64,000 nt of DNA from an uncultured Paracoccaceae bacterium (GCA_947492475.1 CANLNM010000001.1:806001-870000); one strand, 5' to 3'; numbered from the stretch's first letter, positions 8,573-16,495 are shown. Notes: a model not told the origin generated them from the letters alone. Program-made: numbers and translations.

Positions 8573-9607
8573 TTAGGTTTTGGCCTGCGGACGCGCCTGC
8601 AGGGCGGCCACCAGATCGGCCATATCTTGGGGCATGGGGGCCTCAAAGCTGAGATGGTCGCCAGAAACCGGGTGTTCAAACCCCAAAGTTGCCGCATGCA
8701 GAGCCTGTCGCGGGAAATTGCGCGCGGCCACAGCCCCGGCTTCGCCCGCCACTTTGACGTTCAGTTTACGTTTGCCACCATAAACCGGATCCCCAATCAA
8801 ACTGTGCCCACAATGGGCCATATGTACGCGAATTTGGTGGGTGCGGCCGGTTTCCAGCCAACATTCGATCAAAGCCGCCACACCGAAATCTTCCATGATA
8901 CGGGCGCGTGTGACAGCGTGACGACCATTGTGCCAAACAACCTGCTGTTTCTGGCGGTCATGTTTATGGCGCGCCAGATGGGTCTGAATTTTCAGGATAT
9001 TTGCCGATTCAAAGCTGGTCCCTCGGATGCCGCGCAGGCGCGGATCATAGGCGTCTGGCACACCATAACACACGGCATGGTAATGGCGGATCACAGTGTG
9101 AGCTTCGAATTGGGCCGCCAGCCCATGATGGGCGCGATCCGATTTGGCCGAGACCAGCAACCCGGTCGTTTTTTTGTCGATCCGATGCACGATCCCGGGG
9201 CGTTTGGACCCACCAACCCCTGACAGGCTGTCACCGCAATGATGGATCAGCGCGTTTACCAACGTGCCACCGGGCGTGCCGGGTGCGGGATGCACCACCA
9301 TGCCGGACGGCTTATTGATCACAATCAGATCGTCATCCTCAAACACCACATCCAGTGGGATGTCTTCGGGGCCGATATGGCTTTCTTCGGCGGTATCCAC
9401 CTGCACTTGGATCGCGTCATCCTCGTCCAACTTGGCCCGTGCATCGGTCACAACCACGCCATTCACCGTCACCGCCCCGGCTTCGATCAATTTCGCCAAA
9501 CGGGACCGGCTGAGGGATGCCTGTTCTGGCACATCCCGCGAAAGCGCCTTATCAAGACGTTTAGGCGGGTCCGCCTGAATGGTAAATGACACGAAAGTAG
9601 TGCCCAT
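8573..9607 (-). CDS. rluD: RluA-family 23S rRNA pseudouridine synthase (RluD type)
   Basis: The 344-residue protein has an N-terminal S4 RNA-binding domain (about 17 to 70, including SRSRLAKLIEAGAVTVNG). The catalytic domain follows, with the RluA-family motif HRIDKKTTGLL placing the catalytic aspartate at 144. A later block reads GRTHQIRVHMAHCGHSLIGD. The S4 domain plus length suits RluD, which modifies helix 69 of 23S rRNA; RluC cannot be excluded. The start codon at 9607 overlaps the start codon of the divergent gene at 9606 within the same CATG. It precedes rpoH on the same strand, a neighbour pair often seen in this order. Confidence 0.88.
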   Translation of the reverse strand: MGTTFVSFTIQADPPKRLDKALSRDVPEQASLSRSRLAKLIEAGAVTVNGVVVTDARAKLDEDDAIQVQVDTAEESHIGPEDIPLDVVFEDDDLIVINKPSGMVVHPAPGTPGGTLVNALIHHCGDSLSGVGGSKRPGIVHRIDKKTTGLLVSAKSDRAHHGLAAQFEAHTVIRHYHAVCYGVPDAYDPRLRGIRGTSFESANILKIQTHLARHKHDRQKQQVVWHNGRHAVTRARIMEDFGVAALIECWLETGRTHQIRVHMAHCGHSLIGDPVYGGKRKLNVKVAGEAGAVAARNFPRQALHAATLGFEHPVSGDHLSFEAPMPQDMADLVAALQARPQAKT

Positions 9608-9911
9608 GAGCGAAGCTCCTGAAGAAATCGACCTGCCGCCGCAACTGACCTATCTCAGGCGGCTTGTGACGGCGATGTCGGTTGTGATGATCACCGGGTT
9701 CTTAGTCTTGATTGTCTCGCTTGTCATCCGTTTGAATCGCGATCCGTTGCCTTTGCCAGAACAAATCACCCTGCCCGCCGGGATTTCCCCCGTGGCATTC
9801 ACCCAGGGCGAGGATTGGTTTGCCGTGGTCACGTCGGATGATCACATCCTGATCTATGATCGCCTGACTGGTAAACTGCGCCAAGACGTTTTGGTTGCGC
9901 CCGCACAATAA
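9606..9911 (+). CDS. Small single-pass membrane protein (DUF6476-like)
   Basis: A 101-residue protein with one transmembrane helix (about residues 23 to 45, VTAMSVVMITGFLVLIVSLV). A short C-terminal soluble domain of strand-like character follows (ISPVAFTQGEDWFAVVTSDD and ILIYDRLTGKLRQDV). From memory this matches the DUF6476 family found beside rluD in Rhodobacteraceae, but I cannot confirm the number. The ATG at 9606 is preferred to the in-frame upstream start at 9579. It shares the tetranucleotide CATG with the opposite start of the pseudouridine synthase, so the two promoters must lie inside the other gene's coding region. Confidence 0.65.
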   Translation: MSEAPEEIDLPPQLTYLRRLVTAMSVVMITGFLVLIVSLVIRLNRDPLPLPEQITLPAGISPVAFTQGEDWFAVVTSDDHILIYDRLTGKLRQDVLVAPAQ

Positions 9912-9964
9912 GGGCGCCCCATCCGCAGTTCGAAATGTCAGGTAACCGTCCCCAAATGGGGAAA

Positions 9965-10041
9965 TGGTACCGCCTCCCCGGCTTGAACGGGGGACCCCTG
10001 GTTCCACAAACCAGTGCTCTAACCAACTGAGCTAAGGCGGC
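9965..10041 (-). tRNA. tRNA-His (GTG)
   Basis: The minus strand folds into a 77-base tRNA with CCA encoded. The anticodon stem CTGGT/ACCAG carries the loop TTGTGGA, so the anticodon is GTG (His). The D stem is GCTC/GAGC and the T arm CCCCG-TTCAAGC-CGGGG. The acceptor GCCGCCT pairs with AGGCGGT, giving G1:U72, and the discriminator is A73. There is no extra paired G at position -1. This is the known alphaproteobacterial departure from the usual tRNA-His identity set. Confidence 0.95.
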
Positions 10042-10168
10042 ACTGGCGCGGAATTACCGTCTGATTCCACCAATTGCAAGACCTGATCTGACATTCCTTT
10101 GTTACAAGTCTTGCCAATTGGCCCCTGGCCGCGCTATCGAACCGCCTTATCAGACCATGAGGGCCAAA

Positions 10169-10366
10169 ATGAGCATCAATACAGAACGCGATATCGAAGC
10201 GAATATGCAAATCGGACCGACCGATCAGGGCATGGTGCGAATCTTTATTCAGGCAGGTGATCTCGAAATTCCGATGGATTTCGATCCCGAAGAGGCTGAT
10301 GAAATCGCTGAAGAGATCAAAGCCGCGGCCATGGCCGCCGGTGCCGTCGCTAAGAAGAACGGCTAA
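10169..10366 (+). CDS. Small conserved acidic protein (DUF6324-like)
   Basis: A 65-residue soluble protein beginning MSINTERDIEANMQIGPTD. It has a short beta segment (GMVRIFIQAGDLEIPMDF), a conserved DPEEADEIAEEI helix and a basic tail. From memory this is DUF6324, a rhodobacterial family of unknown function. The ATG at 10169 follows GAGGG by 7 bases; the longer open frame from 10118 has no ribosome site and overlaps nothing useful. The stop overlaps the 3' end of the convergent mmcB gene by 17 bases. Confidence 0.65.
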   Translation: MSINTERDIEANMQIGPTDQGMVRIFIQAGDLEIPMDFDPEEADEIAEEIKAAAMAAGAVAKKNG

Positions 10367-10814
10367 ATCCCGGATCGCGCGCTGCATGGGCCCTAAGGGC
10401 GGCGTGGCGCGCAAATTTCTGCACCATGACCTTACGGCGTGCGGGGGCCAGTTTGTCCTCGGGCGCCATGCGCAGAATCTCTGCACCATATTGATCGCCA
10501 ATGATCAATCCTGTGCCTTCGGGCAGCAATTCCACCGGAAAATCCTGATCCACGGCCCAGAAAAACCGGTCACACCATTCCAAATAATTGTGCCATTTAT
10601 TGTCAGACTGAAAATCCGCGCGGCTGGATTTGCATTCGATCACCCAAATTTCGCCTTTGGGACCTAATCCCATAACATCAACGCGCAATCCGGATGTGGG
10701 CACCAATTCCTCGACCGATACAAAATTATGATCCAGCAAATGCCGGCACACACCACGCGCCAGCAATTGACCCGGCATTAAGTCTTGTTTGATGTCTGTT
10801 TCTAGCTCACCCAT
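10350..10814 (-). CDS. mmcB: MmcB-type DNA repair protein
   Basis: A 154-residue protein matching the MmcB/DUF8 family, a PD-(D/E)xK-like nuclease fold. It has RVDVMGLGPKGEIWVIECKSS (Asp and the E-x-K pair) and WCDRFFWAVDQDFPVELLP, both typical. In Caulobacter the mmcB gene contributes to mitomycin C and MMS resistance and is LexA-controlled. Here a perfect GTTC-N7-GTTC box lies 12 bases before the ATG at 10814. The box would fall inside the coding region if the upstream start at 10853 were used, which supports 10814. The 3' end overlaps the convergent DUF6324-like gene. Confidence 0.85.
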   Translation of the reverse strand: MGELETDIKQDLMPGQLLARGVCRHLLDHNFVSVEELVPTSGLRVDVMGLGPKGEIWVIECKSSRADFQSDNKWHNYLEWCDRFFWAVDQDFPVELLPEGTGLIIGDQYGAEILRMAPEDKLAPARRKVMVQKFARHAALRAHAARDPGFSRSS

Positions 10815-10825
10815 ATTCAAAACAT

Positions 10826-10840
10826 GAACGAAAGGTGAAC
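10826..10840 (-). promoter_or_regulatory. LexA (SOS) box of mmcB
   Basis: The minus strand reads GTTCACCTTTCGTTC, an exact match to the alphaproteobacterial LexA consensus GTTC-N7-GTTC. It lies 12 bases before the mmcB start. It also falls between a plausible -35 (TTGAAT, 10849 to 10844) and a weak -10 (CATGTT, 10826 to 10821), a position where LexA would block transcription. Confidence 0.8.
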
Positions 10841-10937
10841 AAAATTCAAGCAATTGATCACATCATCCAAAACAAATCTGCGTCACCATTTTTTGTCGCC
10901 CCTTGTAACGGCGCGCGACAAACGCTACCTCAACAGA

Positions 10938-11101
10938 CGGCGGGCTTCTGCTCTTCTCGTATCAATGGTGTACGTTCCAGTGGCCTTAAGCAAATCCGAG
11001 GGAGCTGGCTCTGTTCTGGTCCAGGCCTGATTATCTGGCGCCCACCTGTACATACAGGTCCTCGGGAATATAAACACCAACGGCTGCTGCGGTTCCCGCC
11101 A
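10938..11101 (+). ncRNA. ssrS: Probable 6S RNA
   Basis: This fills the 301-base gap between mmcB and the next minus-strand gene and has no credible reading frame. It can fold into a long interrupted rod. GGCGGG (10939) pairs with CCCGCC (11095), TGGTGT (10966) with ACACCA (11074), and TCCGAGG (10999) with CCTCGGGA (11060). An apical stem ACCTGT/ACAGGT closes the top, and an open central bubble lies between the second and third stems. That architecture and about 164 bases fit 6S RNA, the regulator that mimics an open promoter and binds sigma-70 holoenzyme. A promoter-like TTGTAA (10903) and CTACCT (10925), 16 bases apart, would start transcription near 10937. The ends are approximate. The call rests on fold and remembered sequence feel, not a covariance search. 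Confidence 0.55.
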
Positions 11102-11115
11102 CCTTACCCCAGCCT

Positions 11116-11460
11116 TTAGCGTCGATTGCCCAGCTGGCGATCAACCTTTGAATTTTGTTTGGCCATCACGGGCACCGGGATAGGGGCGCCCAAATGGGTT
11201 GGAATAGATTTGCCACGTCCGCCCCGATCATCATCCGATTTCTGCGCCATCCCCATGATTGCAATTGCAAATTGCACCCCAGAAAACACAATCCCGTTGA
11301 ACACCCACAACATTATGACCGCGATCGTTCCGCCAGATGTGTGACTGACCAAATGCCACAGATTGGCGACATTCAGATACATCAACGCGCCAACAAACGC
11401 TGCGGAAATTGCAAATCCGGTCAGCACTTGGCGAATATAAAGCTGGATCAGTTTTGGCAT
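11116..11460 (-). CDS. Small two-helix membrane protein
   Basis: A 114-residue protein with two predicted transmembrane helices (about 11 to 31, LTGFAISAAFVGALMYLNVA, and 41 to 66). A basic, glycine-rich cytoplasmic tail follows (KSDDDRGGRGKSIPTHLG). I do not recognise a named family, though similar small proteins are common in Rhodobacteraceae. The ATG at 11460 has GGAAAGG about 10 bases upstream and is preferred over the in-frame start at 11511. It lies 83 bases downstream of the DUF2238 gene on the same strand, so a shared transcript is possible. It converges on the probable 6S RNA gene. Confidence 0.55.
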   Translation of the reverse strand: MPKLIQLYIRQVLTGFAISAAFVGALMYLNVANLWHLVSHTSGGTIAVIMLWVFNGIVFSGVQFAIAIMGMAQKSDDDRGGRGKSIPTHLGAPIPVPVMAKQNSKVDRQLGNRR

Positions 11461-11543
11461 CGAAATCGAACCTTTCCGAGATACATTTGACATGAAACAT
11501 ATCTCAGCCATTCAGCAGCAAAAGGGTTAATCTTTCGATAAGC

Positions 11544-12179
11544 CTAGTCTTTTCGCCGCACCTTACGCATCAAACGGCGGTTTACACGCACGGCTTCGTC
11601 CAGAACCGTCCCAAATCGCCAGCCTTTTAGATATAAATAGCCCGACCCGCCGCCGATACTGGCCCCAATCACGTCGACAATCAGGTCCCACATTGTATCC
11701 ATCAGGCCCGATTTCTGCATGTTCAAGCCAAACGCCAAATCCATCAAAAATTCAAAGATTTCCCAAACGGCCCCGATGCTGACGGCGATGCAAAACCCGA
11801 TAAACCCCATGGCAATCGGTGGGGCTGCGTAGTCTTCGCCTTCGAAAATGAGCAGGGCAAACAGAAACCCCGCCAGACCGAACCCCATCGCAGATCCACC
11901 ATGCAGCAGCACGTCCCACCACGGATACCGTTCATAAAAATCAAAGACTTCGCCCAGAAAAAGCGACGCGAACAAGAACACAACAATCGCAGCAAAGAAG
12001 CTGGCAGGCAGATGCACATGCAAACGCCGCACCAATATCAAAGGTGCAATTGACAGGCCCAACGTGACCAAAGACACAAAGGCGACGCTCCAGCGTTGCT
12101 GGGTCACGCTTAACAATATCGCAGCGACAAGCACGGCCCAAATCAGCCAGACCAGAACGGGTTGATGTGAACGTAACAT
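11544..12179 (-). CDS. DUF2238 (YjdF-like) membrane protein
   Basis: The 211-residue protein has about six transmembrane helices. It carries the family blocks YPWWDVLLHGGSAMGFGLAGF, then GAVWEIFEFLMDLAFGLNMQ and SGLMDTMWDLIVDVIGASIG. The charged residues Asp, His and Glu inside the helices are the conserved core. The biochemical role is unknown. I place the start at ATG 12179 (MLRSHQPVLVW), since the 25-residue upstream extension is not hydrophobic and would enter the promoter region of the divergent gene at 12258. The ribosome site is weak. Confidence 0.75.
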   Translation of the reverse strand: MLRSHQPVLVWLIWAVLVAAILLSVTQQRWSVAFVSLVTLGLSIAPLILVRRLHVHLPASFFAAIVVFLFASLFLGEVFDFYERYPWWDVLLHGGSAMGFGLAGFLFALLIFEGEDYAAPPIAMGFIGFCIAVSIGAVWEIFEFLMDLAFGLNMQKSGLMDTMWDLIVDVIGASIGGGSGYLYLKGWRFGTVLDEAVRVNRRLMRKVRRKD

Positions 12180-12257
12180 GCCCGAAACATAGGTTTTACG
12201 CCCCCCTGGCGCAATCGTCACAATGACACAGGCCCAAGGGTTTGCTAGAATCAAAGC

Positions 12258-12971
12258 ATGACTTTTTCTTTGAAAATAGCCAGTTACAACATTCGAAAAT
12301 GTATCGGCACCGATCGGCGCAGACGACCGATGCGGGTGTTAGAGGTGATCAAAGACCTGAGCGCCGATATCGTTATTTTGCAAGAAGCAGATCGTCGGCT
12401 TGGTGCGCGTCCATCGGCCATTCCGATGGGGCGGATCACAGCCCAAACCGGGCTGCGCGCCTTGTCTGTGGCGGCCAACGATGTGTCTCTGGGCTGGCAT
12501 GGCAACGCGGTATTGGTGGCAGACGCTGTCACGATGCAAGACGTGCAATTGCTCGACCTGCCGGGATTAGAGCCGCGGGGGGCGGCGATATTGGATTTGC
12601 ACCTGCATGGGCAGGATTTCAGGCTGGTCGCAACACATCTGGGCCTGATGCGGCGCTATCGGCATCAACAATTGCGCCATATTTTAGATGCATTGGCGAC
12701 CCTGCCACCCTGCCCCACGTTGATTGCGGGGGACTTTAACGAATGGTCAGATCACAAAGGGTTCGAAATTCTGGATCAGGATTTTGATATCCTGTCACCG
12801 GGGCGATCCTATCATGCATCCCGGCCCATCGCCGCGCTGGATAAAATCGCCTATTCAAACGATTGGCAGGTTTTAGAGGGGGGTGTGGTGCAACACGGGT
12901 TGGCCCGCATTGCATCAGATCATTTGCCCATTTGGGCGCAGTTGGCAGTGACTGCCACCTTAGCGGATTAA
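12258..12971 (+). CDS. Endonuclease/exonuclease/phosphatase family protein
   Basis: A 237-residue metal-dependent phosphodiesterase fold (DNase I-like). The catalytic set is visible: Asn11 in ASYNIRKC, Glu43 in ILQEADRR, the His in ATHLGL, the pair Asp159/Asn161 in IAGDFNEW, and the terminal SDH at 220 to 222. No signal peptide is present, so it is likely cytoplasmic. The substrate may be nucleic acid or a phospholipid headgroup. Its stop codon overlaps the stop of the convergent nusB gene in a shared TTAA. Confidence 0.85.
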   Translation: MTFSLKIASYNIRKCIGTDRRRRPMRVLEVIKDLSADIVILQEADRRLGARPSAIPMGRITAQTGLRALSVAANDVSLGWHGNAVLVADAVTMQDVQLLDLPGLEPRGAAILDLHLHGQDFRLVATHLGLMRRYRHQQLRHILDALATLPPCPTLIAGDFNEWSDHKGFEILDQDFDILSPGRSYHASRPIAALDKIAYSNDWQVLEGGVVQHGLARIASDHLPIWAQLAVTATLAD

Positions 12972-13435
12972 AACGCTTCTGGGCGGGCTTCGCGGGCCAT
13001 GTGATCCAGCACCGCATTGACGAACTTAGATTCTTTGCCATCGGGGAAAAAGGCCGTGCAGACATCCATAAACTCAACGATCACCACTTTGGGTGGCGTG
13101 GTTGAATGGGTCAGTTCGGCACCAGCCGCGCGAAACAAGGCGCGCAAAGTGGGATCAATCCGGGCAATCGGCCATTTCGCAACCAAAGCACGGTCGGTCA
13201 TTTGGTCAATTTCAGCCTGATAATTCACAGCATCATCCACGGTTTTGCGGAAATGTTTGCTATCGCCTTCGATCATTTCGTCGCCTTCATAGATGGCGCC
13301 GAAACGGTGGTTTTCAAATTCTACCAGAATATGTTCGACGGTCTGGCCCGAGGCCTCCATCTGAAAAAGCGCCTGAACGGAATAAAGCCGGGCGGCGCTG
13401 CGCATTTTGCGTTTGTCGTTGTTAGATAGGGTCAT
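12968..13435 (-). CDS. nusB: Transcription antitermination factor NusB
   Basis: A 155-residue all-helical protein with the NusB pattern: RSAARLYSVQALFQME at the N-terminus, then PIARIDPTLRALFRAAGAEL and KVVIVEFMDVCTAFF, ending in FVNAVLDHMAREARP. NusB binds boxA RNA together with NusE (ribosomal protein S10) for antitermination on rRNA operons. The ATG overlaps the ribH stop as ATGA, so it is translationally coupled as the last gene of ribB-ribH-nusB. This order is common in proteobacteria. Confidence 0.95.
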   Translation of the reverse strand: MTLSNNDKRKMRSAARLYSVQALFQMEASGQTVEHILVEFENHRFGAIYEGDEMIEGDSKHFRKTVDDAVNYQAEIDQMTDRALVAKWPIARIDPTLRALFRAAGAELTHSTTPPKVVIVEFMDVCTAFFPDGKESKFVNAVLDHMAREARPEAF

Positions 13436-13971
13436 GCGGTGGTTTTGCCATCTGTGTTGCCAGCAAGCAGGATGTCAGCGTTAAAGCCCACCCGTTTTTG
13501 CGAAGCGCCCCATTTACGAGAGAGTGCGATCAGGTGCAAGGCCGCAGCGGCCGCGCCGCCACCTTTGTTTTGATCAGCAGGGTCCGCGCGCACCTCTGCT
13601 TGGGTCTGGTTTTCAACCGTCAGGATGCCATTGCCGATGCACAGCCCCTGCAAGCCCAGCAGCTGGATCGCGCGGGAACTGTCGTTGCACACCGTGTCAT
13701 AATGGGTGGTTTCGCCCCGGATGACACAGCCCAGCGCCACATAGCCATCAAAGTTGGACATACGTTCGGCAATGCCAATGGCGGTGGGGATTTCCAACGC
13801 GCCGGGCACTTCGACCACTTCATAGGTACCGCCCGCCGCTTCGATTTCGGCCTTGGCGCCGGTGATCATATTGTCGGCGATGTCTTTGTAATAGGGGGAC
13901 ACAACGATCAGCACTTTGACCGGTTTGTCGAATTCTGGGCGGGGAATGATGTAATGTGATGCGCCAGCCAT
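13432..13971 (-). CDS. ribH: 6,7-dimethyl-8-ribityllumazine synthase
   Basis: A 179-residue lumazine synthase, about 20 residues longer than usual because of a polar C-terminal tail after RKWGAS. It condenses the ribB product (3,4-dihydroxy-2-butanone 4-phosphate) with the pyrimidine intermediate to give lumazine. Diagnostic blocks are VVSPYYKDI near the substrate pocket, VPGALEIPTAI, and GCVIRGETTHYDTVC with the catalytic histidine at residue 90. The start overlaps the ribB stop (TAATG), and the stop overlaps nusB, so the three genes are tightly coupled. Confidence 0.95.
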   Translation of the reverse strand: MAGASHYIIPRPEFDKPVKVLIVVSPYYKDIADNMITGAKAEIEAAGGTYEVVEVPGALEIPTAIGIAERMSNFDGYVALGCVIRGETTHYDTVCNDSSRAIQLLGLQGLCIGNGILTVENQTQAEVRADPADQNKGGGAAAAALHLIALSRKWGASQKRVGFNADILLAGNTDGKTTA

Positions 13972-15101
13972 TATCCAAGCTCCGAAATTTTCTGAGTGCC
14001 AACAATTTCCAACCCATAGGCATCCAGACCCACAATTTTGGGTTTGGGCGAATTGGTCAACAACGTGATCTGGTGCAGGTTCAGCGAACTCAGGATCTGC
14101 GCCCCCAACCCATATTGGCGCAGCGTTTTAGGGGACACTTCGTCGCTGACATCCAGCTTCATGGCGGTGTCACGCAGCAAAACGACCACGCCACGCCCCG
14201 CATCGGCAACAGCCTGCATCGCATGGCCAAATTCAGCAGCCCGCCCACGTGGGCCAGTGCCCACAACGTCCAGCATCGGGTCCATTGAATGCATGCGCAC
14301 CAGAACCGGTTCATCGCCGGAAATGTCGCCTTTGGTCAGGACGATATGTTCGTCGCCATGGGTTTCATCCGCATAAATCCGCATGTTCCATTCGCCACCA
14401 AATTCGGATTGAATGGTTTCAGTCGACTGGATTTTCACCAGATTATCATGCCGACGACGATAGGCGATCAGATCAGAAATCGTCCCGATTTTCAGCCCAT
14501 GCAATTGCGCAAAGCTGATCAGGTCCGGCAAACGCGCCATGGACCCATCTTCTTTCATGATTTCACAGATCACGCCGGATGGGTTCAGGCCAGCCAGACG
14601 GGAAATATCGGTGGCCGCTTCGGTATGGCCTGCGCGCACCAACACGCCGCCATCACGCGCACGCAGCGGGAACACGTGGCCGGGCGTGGCTATGTCAGCG
14701 GCATCTTTGGATGCATCAATGGCCACGGCTACGGTGCGGGCGCGGTCATGGGCGGAAATGCCGGTGGACACGCCTTCGCGTGCTTCGATGGATACGGTGA
14801 ATGCGGTTTCGTGACGCGATGAATTCATCGTCGACATCAAAGGCAGGCCCAGCGCATCAATCCGCGCACTTGGTAGCGTCAAGCAAATCAGGCCACGACC
14901 ATGTTTGGCCATAAAATTGATCGCATCAGGCGTCGCCATTTGGGCGGGGATCACCAGATCGCCTTCGTTTTCGCGGGATTCATGATCCACCAGCACAAAC
15001 ATACGACCATTGCGCGCATCTTCGATGATATCCTCAATCGCAGAAATCGCATCTGAATAATCCTGTTCAACAGGACCGGGTGTTTCGTATTGTTGGTTCA
15101 T
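13971..15101 (-). CDS. ribB: 3,4-dihydroxy-2-butanone-4-phosphate synthase with a degenerate GTP cyclohydrolase II-like C-domain
   Basis: The 376-residue protein has an intact DHBP synthase domain in its first half or so. It includes VLVDHESRENEGDLV for metal and ribulose 5-phosphate binding, HGRGLICL, and the GHVFPLRARDGGVLVRAGHTE block. Residues about 220 to 376 align in layout with the GTP cyclohydrolase II half of RibBA. However, the zinc ligands (C-x10-C-x-C) are gone: VRMHSMDPMLDVVGTGPRG contains no cysteine. The LRQEGRGIGL loop is also replaced by LLRDTAMKLDVS. It therefore should make only the butanone phosphate, and GTP cyclohydrolase II must come from another gene. Start ATG 15101 follows GGGGATAG. 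Confidence 0.9.
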   Translation of the reverse strand: MNQQYETPGPVEQDYSDAISAIEDIIEDARNGRMFVLVDHESRENEGDLVIPAQMATPDAINFMAKHGRGLICLTLPSARIDALGLPLMSTMNSSRHETAFTVSIEAREGVSTGISAHDRARTVAVAIDASKDAADIATPGHVFPLRARDGGVLVRAGHTEAATDISRLAGLNPSGVICEIMKEDGSMARLPDLISFAQLHGLKIGTISDLIAYRRRHDNLVKIQSTETIQSEFGGEWNMRIYADETHGDEHIVLTKGDISGDEPVLVRMHSMDPMLDVVGTGPRGRAAEFGHAMQAVADAGRGVVVLLRDTAMKLDVSDEVSPKTLRQYGLGAQILSSLNLHQITLLTNSPKPKIVGLDAYGLEIVGTQKISELG

Positions 15102-15216
15102 GACTATCCCCTAGAGGCCCCAATCGCACCCCGACCAACGAGGCTCTTGGCAGATAGACGTTTGCGACGCTGTTGGAAAGGGGGGCGATGCAGGATTTCG
15201 CGCGAATACCCTTATG

Positions 15217-15798
15217 TTATTTGGTCAATTCAAAGTAACGATCAGACGTAAAGAAGCCCGCCATTTTGCCCGCAACGGCCCATTCCCGTTCAAAATGCGT
15301 GTCGCCAATCATCAGATACGCATCCCCAATGGCGCCCCGATCGCGCAGCGCGGCCATGATCATGTCACGTGACTGCGCCCAACCGGCATGGGCCTGCGGT
15401 GCTGAATGGGCGGCGTCCAGATTGGCCAACGTCCTGACATCTTTGGTGGAATGAGGATGCTGCACCAGAGCCACGCGATCCGTATCAACCAAGCCCGCCA
15501 ATTTATCCGCATGTAATGTGGGCAAACGGTCGCCCTGTCGGATCAACCGCAATGCATTTGTCGAAAACAAGAACCCGATCACATCCCGCCCTGTGCTGGC
15601 CCGCACAGAGGCATAGGTTTTGTAGGGCAACCCAAGCTCACGCGCGCGTTTGACCCGGTTGCGCAGAATTTCGATGGGCAGTTTGGGCAGCAAATCCGCC
15701 CGCGCTTTGGTCCAGCTGTGTTTGCGCCAGCTGACGCCTGCATCCAGAGCGGGGCCATTGTTATGGCCGATTCCAAAAGGGTCTGAGGTCTGTTTCAT
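15217..15798 (-). CDS. Hypothetical protein with N-terminal GIGHNNGP motif
   Basis: A 193-residue soluble protein. It begins MKQTSDPFGIGHNNGPALD, and the GIGHNNGP tag recurs at the N-termini of many unrelated-looking alphaproteobacterial proteins. The rest is helical and basic in the middle (LLPKLPIEILRNRVKRAREL, KTYASVRASTG), with no enzyme motif I recognise. It lies between ribE and ribB on the same strand but with gaps of 91 and 115 bases, so it may have its own promoter. The short inverted repeat CATTC-ATA-GAATG overlaps the start codon (15796 to 15808). Confidence 0.65.
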   Translation of the reverse strand: MKQTSDPFGIGHNNGPALDAGVSWRKHSWTKARADLLPKLPIEILRNRVKRARELGLPYKTYASVRASTGRDVIGFLFSTNALRLIRQGDRLPTLHADKLAGLVDTDRVALVQHPHSTKDVRTLANLDAAHSAPQAHAGWAQSRDMIMAALRDRGAIGDAYLMIGDTHFEREWAVAGKMAGFFTSDRYFELTK

Positions 15799-15889
15799 TC
15801 ATAGAATGAACGTGCCGCACGGGGTGGGACGCAAGCGTTGTCAGCCATGCGCCCCATAATTCCCGCCACATTGCCTAATAATTGGGCGT

Positions 15890-16495
15890 TTAGGTCGCCC
15901 AATCCTGCAAACGCGCCACATAGCGCGCCATTGTGTCGATCTCGATGTTGATCGGATCGCCCTCGGCCACGCCGCCCCACGTTGTCACCTCTTTGGTATG
16001 CGGGATCACGTTGACGCCAAATTCACATCCATCCACTTCGTTCACGGTCAGGGATGTGCCGTTCAATGTTACCGATCCTTTGGGGGCGATAAATTTTGCC
16101 AAATCTTCGGGGGCGCGGAATGTCATGCGGGTGCTGTCGCCTTCGTCGGTCAATTTGACCAATTCGGCCACCCCGTCCACATGGCCCGACACGATATGCC
16201 CGCCCAATTCGTCCCCGACCTTTAACGCGCGTTCCAGGTTCAACTTGCGCCCGACCGCCCAGCGGTTGCGGCCAATATTGGTGGCGTTCACACTTTCGGC
16301 AGAAATATCAACGTCGAACCAGTTCTGCGGCTCTGATCCCAGCGCCACCACGGTCAAACAGACCCCATCACAGGCAATAGATGCCCCGATATCGATCCCA
16401 TTGATGTCATAAGACGTGCCAATCCGGGCGCGCAAATCGCCGCGCTCTTCGACTTCCAGAATTGTGCCAATATCCGTGATAATACCCGTGAACAT
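15890..16495 (-). CDS. ribE: Riboflavin synthase alpha subunit
   Basis: A 201-residue riboflavin synthase made of two tandem lumazine-binding barrels. The first starts MFTGIITDIGTI and contains SIACDGVCLTVVAL. The second starts near GHIVSGHVDGVAEL and contains SVTLNGTSLTVNEVDG. It dismutates two lumazine molecules to riboflavin. The ATG at 16495 lies 6 bases after AGGAGG; an adjoining in-frame GTG at 16498 is less likely. It is transcribed toward the GIGHNNGP gene and ribB, while the capsule genes start divergently 166 bases away. Confidence 0.95.
   Translation of the reverse strand: MFTGIITDIGTILEVEERGDLRARIGTSYDINGIDIGASIACDGVCLTVVALGSEPQNWFDVDISAESVNATNIGRNRWAVGRKLNLERALKVGDELGGHIVSGHVDGVAELVKLTDEGDSTRMTFRAPEDLAKFIAPKGSVTLNGTSLTVNEVDGCEFGVNVIPHTKEVTTWGGVAEGDPINIEIDTMARYVARLQDWAT

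Noticed and set aside
15102-15216. FMN riboswitch before ribB
   Set aside because: The leader is short and lacks the conserved FMN-aptamer motifs; no such motif was seen before ribE or ribD either.
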